64,000 nt of DNA from Proteles cristata cristata (taxonomy: Eukaryota; Chordata; Mammalia; Carnivora; Hyaenidae). Within the stretch, counting starts at the first letter, position 1; every line of letters begins with the position of its first letter. Below the pieces are notes generated by a model. The model saw only the letters and a list, made by a program, of their open reading frames with translations. It made no database searches and was not told the DNA's origin. The DNA lies in the NCBI GenBank assembly GCA_017311185.1, contig JAESUZ010003395.1:1-64000 (forward strand), in the 5' to 3' direction. Of this stretch, positions 46,895 to 60,407 are shown piece after piece. A program made the translations under genes and the position numbers.

Positions 46895-47735
46895 ATGACT
46901 AAATTTCAATATGTAGAAAGGGAAATAAAGCAGAGATGGAGCAAAGTTTTCCTATCAATTGAATTTGAATGTTGAGTGCGATGACAGTTCAGCTGATTGT
47001 TAAATGGTTAAGGGAAAACAATTTTAAGATATTTGTGATCACCTTTAATGTAAACATATATTAGTCCTTTAAAAAATTCTTCTATTTAATGAATGTAAAC
47101 AACAAAAGTTCTTAGTGAGATTCTCTGAATTGGGCTCACACATTTATAGTTATATAAACTAAGGAGATTTGAGTGACTTTCTGCAAAAGAAGATGATTTT
47201 CTCATCTAACTCAGATTATCAATTTATTGTCTTACATGTAAAATTTCACTTCTTGCCTACATAGGTACATTCTTGAGACCCTTTATAAATGCCTTCTAGA
47301 TTCTACTTGATGGATGGCTGCATTTACTGGTGTGTGATATATTTATCTCTTTTAGAAGGCTTGTACTATATTTTTTTTAATCTTTGAGTGAAAATTGTTA
47401 TATAAGTATCACTTGTCATTATCACAGAAACATCCAGCTGTGATAAAGTTTTTAAATATAATCAAGCACTCTTACCTAGAACAAAATATTATACTTCTCT
47501 GTTATGAATGTAAGCCTTTAACTACCATTGTTTTTATCCTACTGTGCATCTACATGTTGAATATTTCTGTTACACTGGTCTATATATTTAGAAGTTTTAT
47601 TTACTCCCCTACGCTGCCTCGCCAGCATCATTCTGTGTATAGTTATCTCAACAAACCAGACTGTACTGCTGCATGCATTTATCCAATAGCAATAGCTTCA
47701 TTGATCGATAAGAAATTATGAGTTACACAGGAGCA
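46895..47735. other. unassigned stretch, no gene seen
   Basis: A 108-codon frame (47395-47721) with hydrophobic residues has no recognised family and is judged to be chance. Confidence 0.4.
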
Positions 47736-47739
47736 CAAC

Positions 47740-49035
47740 ATATTTTTTTCCCTTTTATTTCTCTCATCCCCTGTTCCCTGCCTCTGGCAACCACCAATCT
47801 ATCTCTGTATCTATAAAATTATATTTTATTTTTATATTCTACACATAGGAGGGATCATATGTATTTGTTTTTCTCTGTCTGATTTATTTCACTTTGCATA
47901 ATGCCCTTGAGGTCCTTCCATGTTGTCGCAAGTGTAAAGATTTCATTTTTTTTTTTGGCTGAATAATATACCATTGCATATATGTACTACAATTTCTTTA
48001 TCCATTTATCCATTGATGGACACTTAGGTTGTTTCCATATCTTGTCCATTTTAAATAATGCCACAGTGAACATGGGAGTGCATATATCCTTTTGAGTTAA
48101 TGTTCGCTTAAGTATCTAGCAGTGGAATTGCTGGATCATATGGTAGTTCTATTTTTAAGTTTTTGAGTCCTCCATACTGTTTTCCAATTTACATTCCTAC
48201 CAATAATGTACAAGGGTCCTTTTTTCTACAAATCCTTGCCAACACTTCTTTTTTCTTGTCTTTTTGATGATCTAACAAGTGTGAGATGAAACATACCTCA
48301 TTGTGGTTTTGATTTGTGTTTCCCTGATGATTAATGATGTTGACTATTTTCATTTACCTGCTGGCCATCTATATGTCTTCTTTGGAAAAGCATCTATTCC
48401 AATCTTCTGTTCCTTTTTTATTCAAATTGTTTATTTTTTACTGTTGGGTGGTATGAGTCCTTTATATAATTTGTATATAAGCTCCTTATCAGATATATGA
48501 TTTGCAGATATTTTCTCCCATTCAGTAGGTTGCCTTTCATTTTGTTTTTGGTTTCCTTTGCTGTGCAGAAACCTTTGAATTTTATATAGTCCCACTGTTT
48601 AGTTTTGCTTTTGTTGCTTTTGCTTTGGTTGACACATTAAAAAAATATTACCCAAAATACCAAAAAACAAAAAACACAAAAACATTGCCAAGACCTATGT
48701 TTGCAGCCTATGTTTTATTTCTAGGAGTTTTATGGCTTCAGGTCTGACGTTCAAGTCTTTACTAGATTTTGAGTTTATTTTTATGGATGGGTATAAAACA
48801 GCAGTCCACATTCATTCTTTTGCATGTGGCTGTTTAGTTTTTTTAATACCATTTATTGAAGAAACTGTAATTTTCTCCATTGTATATTCTTGGCTCCTTT
48901 GTTACAAATTAATTGATCATATATGCACAAGTTTATTACGAGGCTCTATATTCGGTTCAATTGATCTATGTATCTGTTTTTATGCCAATATCATATTTTT
49001 AATTACTATAGCTTTGTATTAAAATTTGAAATCAA
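47740..49035 (-). mobile_element. L1 3' half, decayed
   Basis: Reverse-orientation L1 motifs in order: 'ctgcctctggcaaccaccaatctatctctg', 'aggtccttccatgttgtcgcaag', 'ccattgatggacacttaggttgtttccatatc', 'tggaattgctggatcatatggtagttctattttta', 'cattgtggttttgatttgtgtttccctgatgat', 'ctccttatcagatatatgatttgcagatattttctcccattc' and 'aagacctatgtt'. Fragmentary open frames of 65-96 codons on the plus strand are antisense. Confidence 0.9.
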
Positions 49036-49039
49036 GAAG

Positions 49040-50810
49040 CATCATTGAATATTTTATATCTAAGACAACCCATGGTAAATTACTGCCACTTAATTGGGTA
49101 AAGTTGCAAAGAAGATACTAAAAGGCAATTGTTATCATACCTCTAACCTCTGAAGCTTACTGTTTCTAAAGAATTCATGAATGAAATCACACAATAAATT
49201 AAGAGGCTAATATTCAGTATATTTAAATAAATTGTGCTCAACTACATTTAGTTTTTCCCCCTTGTGTTAGAAAAGACCTTGAGGTCAACAAGCAAAGTTG
49301 GGAAAGATAAGTTCCAGTATCATAATAAAAAGATAAATATACCCTGCTCTATTCCTAACCTGTGCAGTTAGCTCTGTAGTAGGACATAAATGTCTACATG
49401 ATATTCATCTTTATCATTATTTTTAAAAATGCACTTAGAGGGTAATATTTCTAGAATTAGCCCTGAGCTACAGATCTCTTAATTTTATTCATCTCATAAT
49501 GTGCTTTTTAACTAAATAAATCATCAAAATTAATGATAAGCTTTATAATTTCATGTTTATGAACAGAATTCTAATTTTCAGAGTTAAATTCCCTAGCCAC
49601 TGGATTTTTTTTCTTAATTAGCGTCAAGCAATAAAGTGATAGTAAAATACAAATTTAAACATAAATGTTGGGATTTTCACCTTTTATTACAATATCAACT
49701 CCTCTTTTATGTATTTGGGCTTGAATTGTATTGATATGCAGTGTTTCTAGCTATGTGTTTGTATTTATGTGATGCATATTTGGTTTGTCAACTGTACTCA
49801 TCTATAGTCAAATTTTCTTTCTACTTCAGGTGAATATTATATGGCTGATTTTAGTAACGTGCGTGCTTGTGTATGTCTGTGTGCACACTTTTATATGTAC
49901 TTCAGGTAATTTTAACAATCTGTTGCTTTTTAATCTTAATTAGTTTTTAAATTTTGAGCTGGAAAAAATAAATCTGGCTAACAAACAATTCACCAAATGT
50001 TTACTTGACTTTCCCCAAACTAAAGAATCTGCACTTAGGAAATTAATCATTGAGAGACTTGATGAAATGGGACAAGACATTATGTTCAGCCTGACTTTCT
50101 GTCCAGAAAAGAGGTCATAGTTAGTACCATAATGGATAGGCTTCCCCTCTTTCCACTCTTTGGTTAGCAGCTGTAAGTAGGAAAATGGTGAGGACCATAC
50201 AATTTGTTTTTCCCTTTTCCAACAGCAATTGACCTTTTTTAGAGGACAGAATTGAGTAAATTCAAGATACTTAGTTTTTTAAATATTTAATTCAATTTGT
50301 CTTGGTGGATTATTTTTAATTAAATCAAAGCAAATAAAAATGAAATGTAAAGGTATCTTCAGATAGAATGAATTCAGAAAGTGAAATATTCACTTGGAAA
50401 ATTGAAAGCCATATCTTCCCCATCATGATTATGTTTTTTAAAGTTTAAAGATAATTTTACAATTAAAGCAAATTTTGAGACTCAAATAATTTCAAAGTAT
50501 CATTTTTGAATCTCTTTCATAAATTTTCATTTCTAAAAGTGAAGAAATAGACTTCAACAATTAAAAATTTCATAATTATTCAGATTATACTCCCTACAAA
50601 AAACTATTTTCTAATTTGAATTTCAAAGCTTAAATTTAAAATTTACTTTAACATTTCATATTGCATTTCTTATATTCCCATAATCATTCTATCTTTTTGT
50701 AACAATTTTGATTTTAAACAGTAATAAACACTCTGACTCCATTTTTTTTGATTGATGGCAGCTTTTAAACATTATCTTATTCTCTGTTCTCCTTCTGATC
50801 CACATATGAA
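49040..50810. other. unassigned AT-rich stretch, no gene seen
   Basis: No open frame above 60 codons and no recognised repeat. Confidence 0.45.
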
Positions 50811-50849
50811 CAAGCAGATTAGAAAGACAGGATAGTCTCCTTTGGCATT

Positions 50850-51041
50850 AGCAGCAAGTTCAAACACCTGTGTTAACCTTCAACCAGGTCTCACCCCTTA
50901 ACTGCCATAAAAACCCAAGCCATTTTCAGATCAGCTTGGGAACTGCATTGCTCTCCTCAGAAAACATTGTTTGTGAGTAATAAACCTTTTTCATACACTC
51001 TTGGTACATGTGTGGCATCATCAGTCTTGACATCCTAACCA
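50850..51041 (+). mobile_element. probable class I ERV LTR, 3' portion
   Basis: TATA-like CATAAAAACC (from 50906) and AATAAA (50979-50984) with a T/C-rich follow-on sit at LTR-like spacing, with CT-rich leader sequence between. The boundaries and target duplication could not be defined. Confidence 0.5.
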
Positions 51042-51294
51042 AAATTTAGATAAGCATCAATTCTGCTGCTTCAAGGTCACATAAAACCATTAATCCATTC
51101 TGACTATCAGGTCCCTTTGTGCCCAATGGTTGTAGGTTTGTGATAAATTATTGCTAAACGATAAAAGATTCTTTTTTCCCTATTCTAAAGCATATATTTT
51201 TGTCAAATAGAGTTAATTATTTAATTAATGCACACTTTATTGGGAGGAATAGTGTTATATGTGTTTGCAATTATACAGCCCCAAATATGAACAT

Positions 51295-52610
51295 TTTTGA
51301 AATTTTATTTTATTAGGTAAGAACATTTAACAGGAGATCTACCCTGTTAACATAGTTTTAAGTGTACAATATAGTATTGTTGACTAAGAAACAGCGTTTA
51401 ACTGGAGATCTCTAGAACTCACTTATCTTGCTTAACTGAAACTTTATGCCCATGAATTACTAACTCCGCATTTCTCCTTTTGCTCCCAGCCTCTGGCAAC
51501 CACCATTCCATTCTGATTCTGTGACTTTATTGTTTTAGATAGTTTGCATGAGTAGAACTACACAGGATGGTCTTTCTGTTATTGGCTTATTTCATGTATC
51601 ACAGTGTCTCTGAGGTTCATTCAGATTTGCATATTGGAGAATTTCCTTCTTTTGAAAAGCTGATTCATTCCTATTGTATGTATATACCACATTTTCTTTA
51701 ATCCACTCTTCTGTCAATGGACATTTAGGTTGTTTCCAATCACAGCTATTATGCATAGTGCTGCATTGAACATGGGGGTGCTTAAAATCACTTTGAGATT
51801 CTGATTACACTTCTTTTGAATAAATATCTGGAAGTAGGATTGCTGGATCCTATGGTAGTTCTATTTTTAATTTTTTGAAAGTAATTCATACTGTTTCCAA
51901 TAGTGCAATAGTGACTACACTATTTTGCATTCCCACAACAATGTGCAAGGGCTTCACTATCTCTGTATCCTTGCTCCTTGCCAGCACTTGTCCTTAGTGT
52001 AGTTTAGTTTAATTCAGTTTAGTTTAGTTGTTGTCTTTTTTTTTTTTATAATATCCACTCTACTAGGTATGAAGGGTTCATCTCATTGTGGTTTAGATTT
52101 CCTTGATGATCAGTAATGTTAGGCAAACTTTCATTTTGGGATATCAGGGAGGTTTTTTTAAAAATATTGCATTGTATAAGTTTCTTATATGTTTTGGAGA
52201 TTAACGCTTATCGTATATATAGTTTACAAATCATTTCTTCCATTCCATAGGTTTTTTTCTCACTCTATTAAATTTTTCCTTTGTTCTGCAGAAGCTTTTA
52301 GGTTGATGTAGTCCCATTTGTTTACTTTGTTTTTGTAGCCTGTATTTAGTGTCCTATCAATGGAATCATTGCCAAGACCAATGTCATGAAGCTTTTCCTC
52401 TATGTTTTCTGGGAGATTTATAGTTTCAAATCTTTTGTTTAATTTTTAACCCATTTTGATTTGATTTTTTGTGTATGGTATGACATAAGGGCCCAATTTC
52501 ATTCTTTTATATGTTGACATCCATTTTCCCAGCACCATTTGTTGAATAGGCTATCATTTCCTCATTGTATATTTATCGCAGTGAATGTGAATATTTATCT
52601 ACCGACCCTT
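51295..52610 (-). mobile_element. L1 3' half, decayed
   Basis: It starts with the L1 3' end 'gtaagaacatttaacaggagatctaccctgttaac' and continues in order: 'cagcctctggcaaccaccattccattctg', 'tcaatggacatttaggttgtttcc', 'gtaggattgctggatcctatggtagttc', 'aggtatgaagggttcatctcattgtgg' and 'ggctatcatttcctcattgtat'. Same orientation as the L1 at 47740. Confidence 0.9.
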
Positions 52611-52634
52611 AGTTTTGGTTTTGGAAATTTTTTG

Positions 52635-52750
52635 ACTTTCAGCATTCTTATCTGTCAGATGGAGATGATAACATACCCCTTCAGAGTTCCTGGGAGGATT
52701 GAGTGGTCTACTAGAAGTATATCACCCAGGGCAAGATTGAACATAGAGAC
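52635..52750 (+). mobile_element. MIR fragment
   Basis: TCTTATCTGTCAGATGGAGA, 'tgataacatacccc', 'gggaggattgagtgg' and 'atcacccagggcaag' follow the MIR 3' core ('catctgtaaaatggggataat...gaggattaaat...gcctggcac'). Confidence 0.6.
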
Positions 52751-52994
52751 AACACAAATGTTATTTTGCTTCCCCACTGTTTCCTCCTGGCTATAAAAGA
52801 TGAGTAAGATGGAATGTTTAACTTTACTTAAGAGAAAACATATGTAATCATAAAATAGATATAATAACAAAATTCATATATATATGAAAAATATGTCCAA
52901 ATTGTGCTAAACCTTTCTATGCACAGTGGTAGAGATGTGACTCAGAACCAACAGTCTTATCAAGTCAGCCAAACAATTTCCCCAGTACACCAAG

Positions 52995-53110
52995 TCTTTT
53001 ATTAAGCATATTTGTTATACCAGACACTGAATTAAGTGGTTTATATTCATTTTGTCATTTAATCCTTACAATTTCTGTGAAATAATAGTGATGATAATCA
53101 CAATTCTTAG
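52995..53110 (-). mobile_element. MIR fragment
   Basis: 'accagacactgaattaagtggtttatattcattttgtcatttaatccttacaat' followed by 'ataatagtgatgataatca' matches the reverse complement of the MIR 3' half. Confidence 0.7.
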
Positions 53111-53111
53111 T

Positions 53112-53315
53112 ATCATTCACTAATGTGTGTGCTAGGGAATGTTCTGAGTATTTTACATATGTAATTGAATCCTCCTGATATTTTTATGAGGTAGATGATG
53201 TTACTTCTCTTACTTTATCAATGAGGAAAGTGAGACAGAGACAACTTACTTTTAAAAAATGATGTAGATAGTAACTACCCAGTGGAAGCAGGTTTGGACC
53301 TATGTTGGGCTAACT
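53112..53315 (-). mobile_element. MIR, nearly complete core
   Basis: 'gtgctagggaatgttctgagtattttacatatgtaattgaatcctcctgat', 'tatgaggtagatgatgttac', 'tttatcaatgaggaaagtgagacagagacaac' and 'ggaagcaggtttggacctatg' follow MIR in reverse orientation. It directly adjoins another MIR fragment. Confidence 0.8.
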
Positions 53316-53319
53316 CTTA

Positions 53320-55965
53320 ATGCCTATATATATGATTACTACTCTACTACTGCAAGATAATTCAGAGATTTATTTGGCTCATTTTATGAATCACTTTAAG
53401 AATTTAAGTTCCAGCAAGTATTTCAGTAAAATGAAACTAGACTTGGTACAAGACATGTGGGAAAAAAGGGGAGTATAAATTGTCTCTCTTATGACTTCTG
53501 TATGTCTTTGTGCGAAGGGCTATCCTTTATACGGTAGGAAAATATGGCTGCTACTGTGGTATTTAGCCTCTGCTAAGGTCTTCCAACTTTGACATGTTTC
53601 CCAGAAAAAAACAAAGCCTGTGAGGACAGAGAAGTCTGAAAATGTAAATCACCTCAGAGGGAGAAAACATCCATATTTAGGATAGAAATTGGTTCATTAC
53701 AAACCTCTTCTGACAGCTATTGTTGGAAGCCTTAGGCAGGACTCAGGTTCTTGCTTAGGAGTGGGAAGGAAATCCCTTTAGGTGTACAAAGGGGTGAAGG
53801 GGTAAGGTCAGTGAAACTCAAGGAAAATGTCACAGGTTTACATTTGGTTACTGTTGAACTTATATATCTGTTTTATTTTATGGAGCATTTACAATTCTGT
53901 GCCTTTTAAAAACTTATAAAGGGAAGTTTATTGATTTAGCATGAGTATAAACATATTTTATAATGTTTATTCAGTATAAGCCAGTATTAAATAACTTCAA
54001 GTTCCACAAACCATTTTTTTAAGACTTTTTATATTGATTTCTTTCTGTAGACCTCCTCATCCTACCACCTAAAAGAAATATCGTTATCTTCTACTTCTTT
54101 AGCATTTTCCTGGAGTATACTGAGTTTTTCTTCATATCTCTATCATCTGTTGAAAATAACAAGAATGTTATTTCTTTTTTCTTATTTGTCCTTCAAGGAT
54201 ATAAGAAAAGTAGCTGTAGTTCTTCTTACTTGATTAGTTGGAACGGTGATATCAATTTACTCGAAATGATACCTGCTGCATCAAAAATGGTGCCATTATA
54301 GGCAAAGGAGCTACTCTGGTCCTCTCCACCATATATTCCCCATCACTGACATTGCCACATAAATCTAACCCTTCGCTCCAAATGCCATTTGCTTCAACAC
54401 TGTAGTACCAACATTTGATTCTTTGCCTGCTTTCTTAGTTATTTCTCCCATTAGTCTTCAGAGAAGACAATTAAATAACAGTGTCTAGGTTATTATATAG
54501 AAATTCTTTATGTTAGAAGTGGAGATAATTCTAAGTCATAAGATACCATTACATGACAAATGAATGAATGCACCATTAGAAATTTGGAAACTTTAGCATT
54601 TTAAAAACCCATAAAGATCACATTTATGACATATGCCAAATGATATGAAAATGAAGAAATAATTTGAAAGAAAATAATTTTTGATGTGTATTCAAAACTG
54701 CCCTGCTTGTGGAGGATGTAAAACAATTATAAAATCTAGTTTTCAACAGTCAGTCCACTGTTATTTTATGTAACAGTACTTGTAGTTATGATAGGTGATT
54801 TTTATATGGTACATTTATCTTAGCTCCATCTTTAAATTTGTCCAACTTAATATATTCCTTAATATTGACACTACACTGTCATTTTATTTACATTTTCTTA
54901 AGCTTCTTAATTATACTATATTCACTTTAATATAAAGTAATTACCACATCTTAGTCTTTTAGAAAAAAAGATGACACACAGATTATTGTAGTAACTTGTC
55001 ACTACCATAGGTGACTTCTGGGTCAGTTTAGCAGTTTATGACACATTTTCCCACATGCGAGTTATTTTTTTTTTTTCATTTTATATGATGGATAAGAAAG
55101 CATGCAGATATGTATCTGTTCAGAAAAAAGAATTTATAATCCAAGGTTATAAGAGCAGAATTGAAATTAAGATTCCCTACAGAATACAGATGCAGATTTC
55201 CTTTTCTGGTGATGACTAGATATAATAAGATGTCGGCAAAAGTAAGACCAGGATTCTTTTCTAGAGACAAGTCTTGATAGATTTTTTCTTTCTAATTTTT
55301 TTGTCTCCTTATCTAGTTTTAAATTTACATTTTCAATATCTCATTATTTAGTTTTTAAATAAGGCCTACTCTTCTACTTAGTCAGCTATGCATCCTTCAA
55401 AATTAAATCTGAAGAGTTTGCCAATTTTATTTTGGCTTCATAGTAAGGGCTTTCAACCGAATTTCACCCTTATTCTGGCATATTTAGAGCTCACTTTAAG
55501 AATATGGGTAAAGACATTTTTCACAGGATAATTCTGTAAATAGGATTGCTGTGTGCTGCGTGATTTTAATATTCTAGAATATAAATTAGACTTCGGAGGA
55601 CTCTCTTGAACAGTTGGTAAGTGAATTTGCATTTTTCTTTCACAGAGATGGATAACCATATCAATATTATAAACCATGTGAGAGATAATAACATTATTTA
55701 GCCAGAGGTGCCAATCGTTTTACATTTTACATGTATTTTGCATCTCATTATGAGATAGACAAGTTTTAGTTGTAAGTTGTGACAACCATCATGTTTATCT
55801 CCACAATATGTTAAGATTTCCAAAAAATAGTCCTTTAAAGCAGGCTGATTATCATTTATTTTGATAAATGTACATAGATTAGAGACAGCCAGAAATGAGA
55901 GCTATACATTTTAGATACAGTGGCTGGATTTGCCTCTTGACAAGACAGATTATGTTTGTCAAAGA
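53320..55965. other. unassigned stretch, no gene seen
   Basis: No recognised repeat. Antisense frames of 64-74 codons are unremarkable. Confidence 0.45.
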
Positions 55966-55980
55966 AAACTAAACATTTTA

Positions 55981-56021
55981 TTTTTTTAATTAAAACTTTT
56001 TAAAATATTTTATTTACTTCT

Positions 56022-56054
<33 letters not shown>

Positions 56055-56200
56055 CGTGAGCAAGGGTCAGAGAGAGAGGGAGACACAGACTCTGCTAGCT
56101 GTCAGCACAGAGTCCAATGCGGGGCTCGAACCCACAAACCGTGAGATCATGACCTGAGTCAAAGTCAGATGCTCAACTGACTGAGCCACCCAGGCACCCC
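55981..56200 (-). mobile_element. CAN-type (felid) SINE with 13-bp target duplication
   Basis: Reverse-strand copy with a (GA)n run at 56021-56047 and the end GAGCCACCCAGGCACCCC. ACTAAACATTTTA occurs on both sides (55968-55980 and 56205-56217). Confidence 0.97.
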
Positions 56201-56209
56201 AAAGACTAA

Positions 56210-58245
56210 ACATTTTAATAAATTGATACTTTAACCTCACTCTTAAATTTTCTGTGAAGAAAATTGAATCAATACTTTGGTGCCCAGAGAAGCAAATGAT
56301 GACGATAATCTCTCCTGTTCAAATAGGAGAGGATGTCAAATAGGTTATAAACCAACAGTTTTTGGTTCTTTTGAGAGGACAAAGGCACATTAGAGTGGAT
56401 AAAGGACACACATAATCACAAACCCAATTTATCTCTTTACTGATGGCAAGAGGTACTCAACAGACTGTTTTGCATTTTAAATCAAAAGAGAGCAGTGGCC
56501 AAGGTCCTTGATGACCCCACTGGGAATCATTATGTACTGGGTATGTAACTTTTCATACAGTCACAGCCCACTGTAGACCCTGCATCAAAATCTGTCCTAC
56601 AGCCCCAAGAACTAGTACTCACTAGTTCAGTAGGCCACTGGCCTGAATGTTGTGTCAGTTGATCTTTACTGTTTCCATTTTCCAATTTCAGGTTCATTTA
56701 TTCAGTATTTATTAACTCATTCACTAAGCTAGGAACATCTTTGGAGGAGAAACAACAATGAACATGTAAATCTTTAAACTATTATATAGGAAGAGCAAAA
56801 ATGCTTAGTACCAGGTATGCAAATGAGAAACCCAAGAGCCAGGGAATTTAAAGAACTTACTCAAAAATTACAAAGAATGGAAAGACAAATTTAAATCATT
56901 TATCATCATTAAGAAACAGTTATTCTTTATACAAGGGGATACCCAGAAAAACTTCATTGTGACCCTGAAAAAGTTTTATAACCTGGTCAGATCTTCAGCT
57001 TATGGCATTCAGTTTGCAATTTTGTTATGTGATCAAATTTCAGAAACATATTGACTAAAAGGGAAGAGCACTTTAATTTCACACCAATATCTTATAAATT
57101 CTACAAAGAAAAGCAATGATGTGTTACTAAGGGTAATGTAAAATTGTAAACAATAGATGAAGGAAGTGGTTTTAGAGGTTTGTGAGTTTTTGAAATCCCC
57201 TTGCAACTCAGGAGTAAGCCTAAATTGTAAGGCAATTGAATAAAAGTAACTTAGAGCATTCATATTTTAATAAAATAATGTTAGGTTTTCACGACTTTTC
57301 CTTGTGAGTTACCCATAATGTTATCTAATTGGCACAAGTTTGAAAAATAACAAATTTTATTAATTAAATATGCAAAATTGATGAATCAGCCATTGAACTA
57401 TTTCCAAAGACTTTTTATGAAGGCATATTAATTTTCAATATACATTCCCAATAATGGTACAATCATTTACACTGTCAATTGTTAACATATCAAGGAATAT
57501 AACGTATAATGAATACGTTGCTACTATGGATAAATTACAATTTACAAAAACTCTTCTCAAGGGCTTTAGTGGTATTAACATTTTCCAGTTTTTATTCTCA
57601 TGAACCAATGTAAGCTAATGCACTTTGGTGAGTGGTTCTTGCAAAAGCCCTGTTGAGAATTGGCCTAGGCTAATTTGAGCAGTCTGGGTTATCTGGTTCT
57701 TCTTTGTAGATATTGTTAGCTTCTCATGATTTGAAACAGAATGTCTTGTCCACAATGTAAAAAATGAGATTATATCTCAGGCTGAATTCTACCACACCTA
57801 TAAAATTTACTAGAAAACACTAAATAATTTCTTATACATTTGCTATTTTTTTCCAACTTTAAAGAATTTTAGGCTATTGGAATTGCCATATTTGTATGCC
57901 TTCTTTGTGTCTCTATAATATTTCTGGAAAATCCTCCTACATTAAACACTTCTAATTTTCCCTAATAAAATCATTTTTAACATCCTTATGCTAGTTAAAT
58001 AACCATTCTATTACTCAGTTTTTTTATGGCTCATGTTTGTTTTGACTGCCCATGGACTCTTAATTGTGTTCTTTAAACTACTCTTTACCCTTGAAGTGTA
58101 TATGTTTTAGTATATTACCTCAAATGTTAACTAACAATCACTAGGGTATCCATTCAAGCAGATTCATACATAAAGGCACACACATATACACATCCTATAA
58201 TGTTTATACTTAAGTTACAGATAACATAAACACTCTGGGGAGAGG
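56210..58245. other. mostly unassigned stretch, no gene seen
   Basis: An L2-terminus-like segment may lie at 56690-56770 ('ttcatttattcagtatttattaactcattcactaagctaggaac'). Otherwise nothing is recognised and open frames are below 80 codons. Confidence 0.4.
56690..56770 (-). mobile_element. possible L2 terminal fragment
   Basis: 'tcatttattcagtatttattaactcattcactaagctaggaacatc' followed by 'aacaacaatgaacatg' resembles the reverse L2 end. It is short and diverged. Confidence 0.4.
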
Positions 58246-58249
58246 TCTT

Positions 58250-58349
58250 TTTTATTTTTTATTTTATTTAAAAATGTTTATTTATTTTGAGAGAGGGGGA
58301 GTGACAGAAAGAATCTCAAGCAGGCTCCATGCTCAGTGCAGAGCCCAAA
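58250..58349 (-). mobile_element. CAN-type (felid) SINE, partial
   Basis: The T-rich tail complement, GAGAGAGGGGGAGTGACAGA and 'caagcaggctccatgctcagtgcagagccc' are present. The tRNA-like head is missing. Confidence 0.8.
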
Positions 58350-58987
58350 AATCTGTCTATGCATCCCTTCCCCCAAATTCAACTCCTGAAACCCATTAAT
58401 ATTTTTTATTGTTTGCAGAGTTTTACCTTTTCCAAAATGTTGGAATCACATAATATATGATTCCTTTTCAGATTGGCCTCTTTAACTTAGAAATGTACAT
58501 TTAAGTTTCCTACATGTCTTTTCAGGGCTTTATAGCTCAACCGTTTTCAACACTGAATTATAATTATATTGTCAGGATGTACCACAATTTATTACTCCTT
58601 TCACTTACTGAAGAACGTCGTGAATGCTTCTAAGTTTGAGCAATTATGAATAAAGTTGTTATAAAGTCTGTGGACATATTTCAGTATGGACGTAATTTAA
58701 AACTACTTTGGTAACTAGCAATGTGATTGCTGGGTTGTATGGTAGGAGTAAGTTTGATGTTATAAGAAATTTTCAGTTTATCTACTGTGTAGTAGTTGTA
58801 ACAATTTTTCATTCCCACCAGCAATGTACCAGAGTTCCTATTGCTCTACATCCTTGCCAGCATTTGGTGAGGTCTGTGTTAACAGATTTGGGAGATTCAA
58901 GTATGTATGTAGTGGTAGCTCATTTTTTTAATTTGCATTTTTTGGATAAAATGATGTATTGCATCTTTTTATATATGCTTGTTTGCA

Positions 58988-58999
58988 ATATATATATAT

Positions 59000-59044
<45 letters not shown>
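58988..59044. repeat. (TA)n(CA)n microsatellite
   Basis: A TA run passes into about 20 CA units. Confidence 0.98.
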
Positions 59045-59049
<5 letters not shown>

Positions 59050-59761
59050 CTTTGGTGATATGTATGTTAAGGTCTTTGGACAAGAGTTTTTGTTTTCTTA
59101 TTGTGTTTAAGATTTCCCTGTGTATTTTAGATAAATAATTTTATCAGATGTGTCTTTTGCAAATATTTTTTCCACATTGTGGTTTGTGTTCTCATTCTCT
59201 TGATATTTTCTTTTTTGGAACAGAAGTATTGAATTTTAATGACGTTCAGTTTATCAGTTATTTAATGGGTCATGTCTTTGTGTTGTATCTAAAAAGTCAT
59301 CACCAAACCCAAGGTTGTCTTGGTTTTCTCCCATGTTATCTTTAAGAGTTTATAGTTTTGCATTTTTAATTTAGGTCTATGATCCATTTTGAGTGAATTT
59401 TTGTGAAGGGCATAGAGTCCGTTTCTAGATTTATTTTTTACATGTGAATGTTTAGTTGTTCCAGCATTTTTTGTTGAAAAGATTGCCTTTGCTCCATTGT
59501 ATTGTTCTGCTCCTTTGTCAAAGATGAGTTCACTATACTTATGGAGATCTATTTCTAGCATCTCTTTTCTGTTCCATTGATCTATTTCTCTATTCTTTCA
59601 TTTTATGGTATCCATTCAGTACCACACAGTCTTTTACTGTAGTTTTATACTAAATCTTGAAATTGGATAGCATCAGCCCTCCAACTTTGTTCTTGTTTTT
59701 CTATTTGTTTTAGCTACCCTGGGCCCTTGCCTTTTTATGTGAACTTTAAATTCAGTTTTTC

Positions 59762-59960
59762 TTTTCTTTTTTAATGTTTATTTATTTTTGAGAGAGAGAC
59801 AGAGCATGAGCTGGCAAGGGGCATAGAATCTGAAGCAGGCTCCAGGCTATGAGCTGTCAGCATAGAGCCTGACGTGGGGCTCGAACTCACAAACTACAAG
59901 ATCATGACCTGAGCTGAAGTCAGATGCTCAACTGACTGAGTCACCCAGGAGCCCCTAGGA
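59762..59960 (-). mobile_element. CAN-type (felid) SINE inserted in L1 ORF2
   Basis: Reverse-strand copy ending GAGTCACCCAGGAGCCCC. TCAGTTTTTC (59752-59761 and 59961-59970) flanks it and L1 similarity resumes after it. Confidence 0.97.
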
Positions 59961-60407
59961 TCAGTTTTTCAATATCAATAAAATAAGTTGCTGTAATTTT
60001 GGTGGAATTGCACTGAGTCTGTAGATAAAACTGGGGAGAATTGACATATTGGCAATATTGAGTTCTCCTATCTATGAACATGAAATATCTTTATTTAGTG
60101 GGTTTTTTTTTTCCATTTTTTTCATTAGAGTTTTAGGTTTTACTCATATTAGTTTTGTTAGATTTCTATGTTATTATTTTGTTTTTTGGGTGTGTACTAA
60201 TGTAAAAGTTTTTTATTTCAAATTCCTTTTGTTCATTGTTAGTATATAGGGAAGCAGTTGACTTTTGTATATTTATCTTATATTCTACAACCTTGCTATA
60301 AATTGGTGATTAGTTCTAGGAGTTCTTTTGTTGATTCTGTCAGACATAAAAGCATATCTACTGCAAACAAAAGCAACTTTGTGTCTTTATTCCTGATCTG
60401 TAAAATT

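Noticed and set aside
48303..49022. Hydrophobic plus-strand frames of 65 and 96 codons
   Set aside because: They are antisense translations of a minus-strand L1 3' half.
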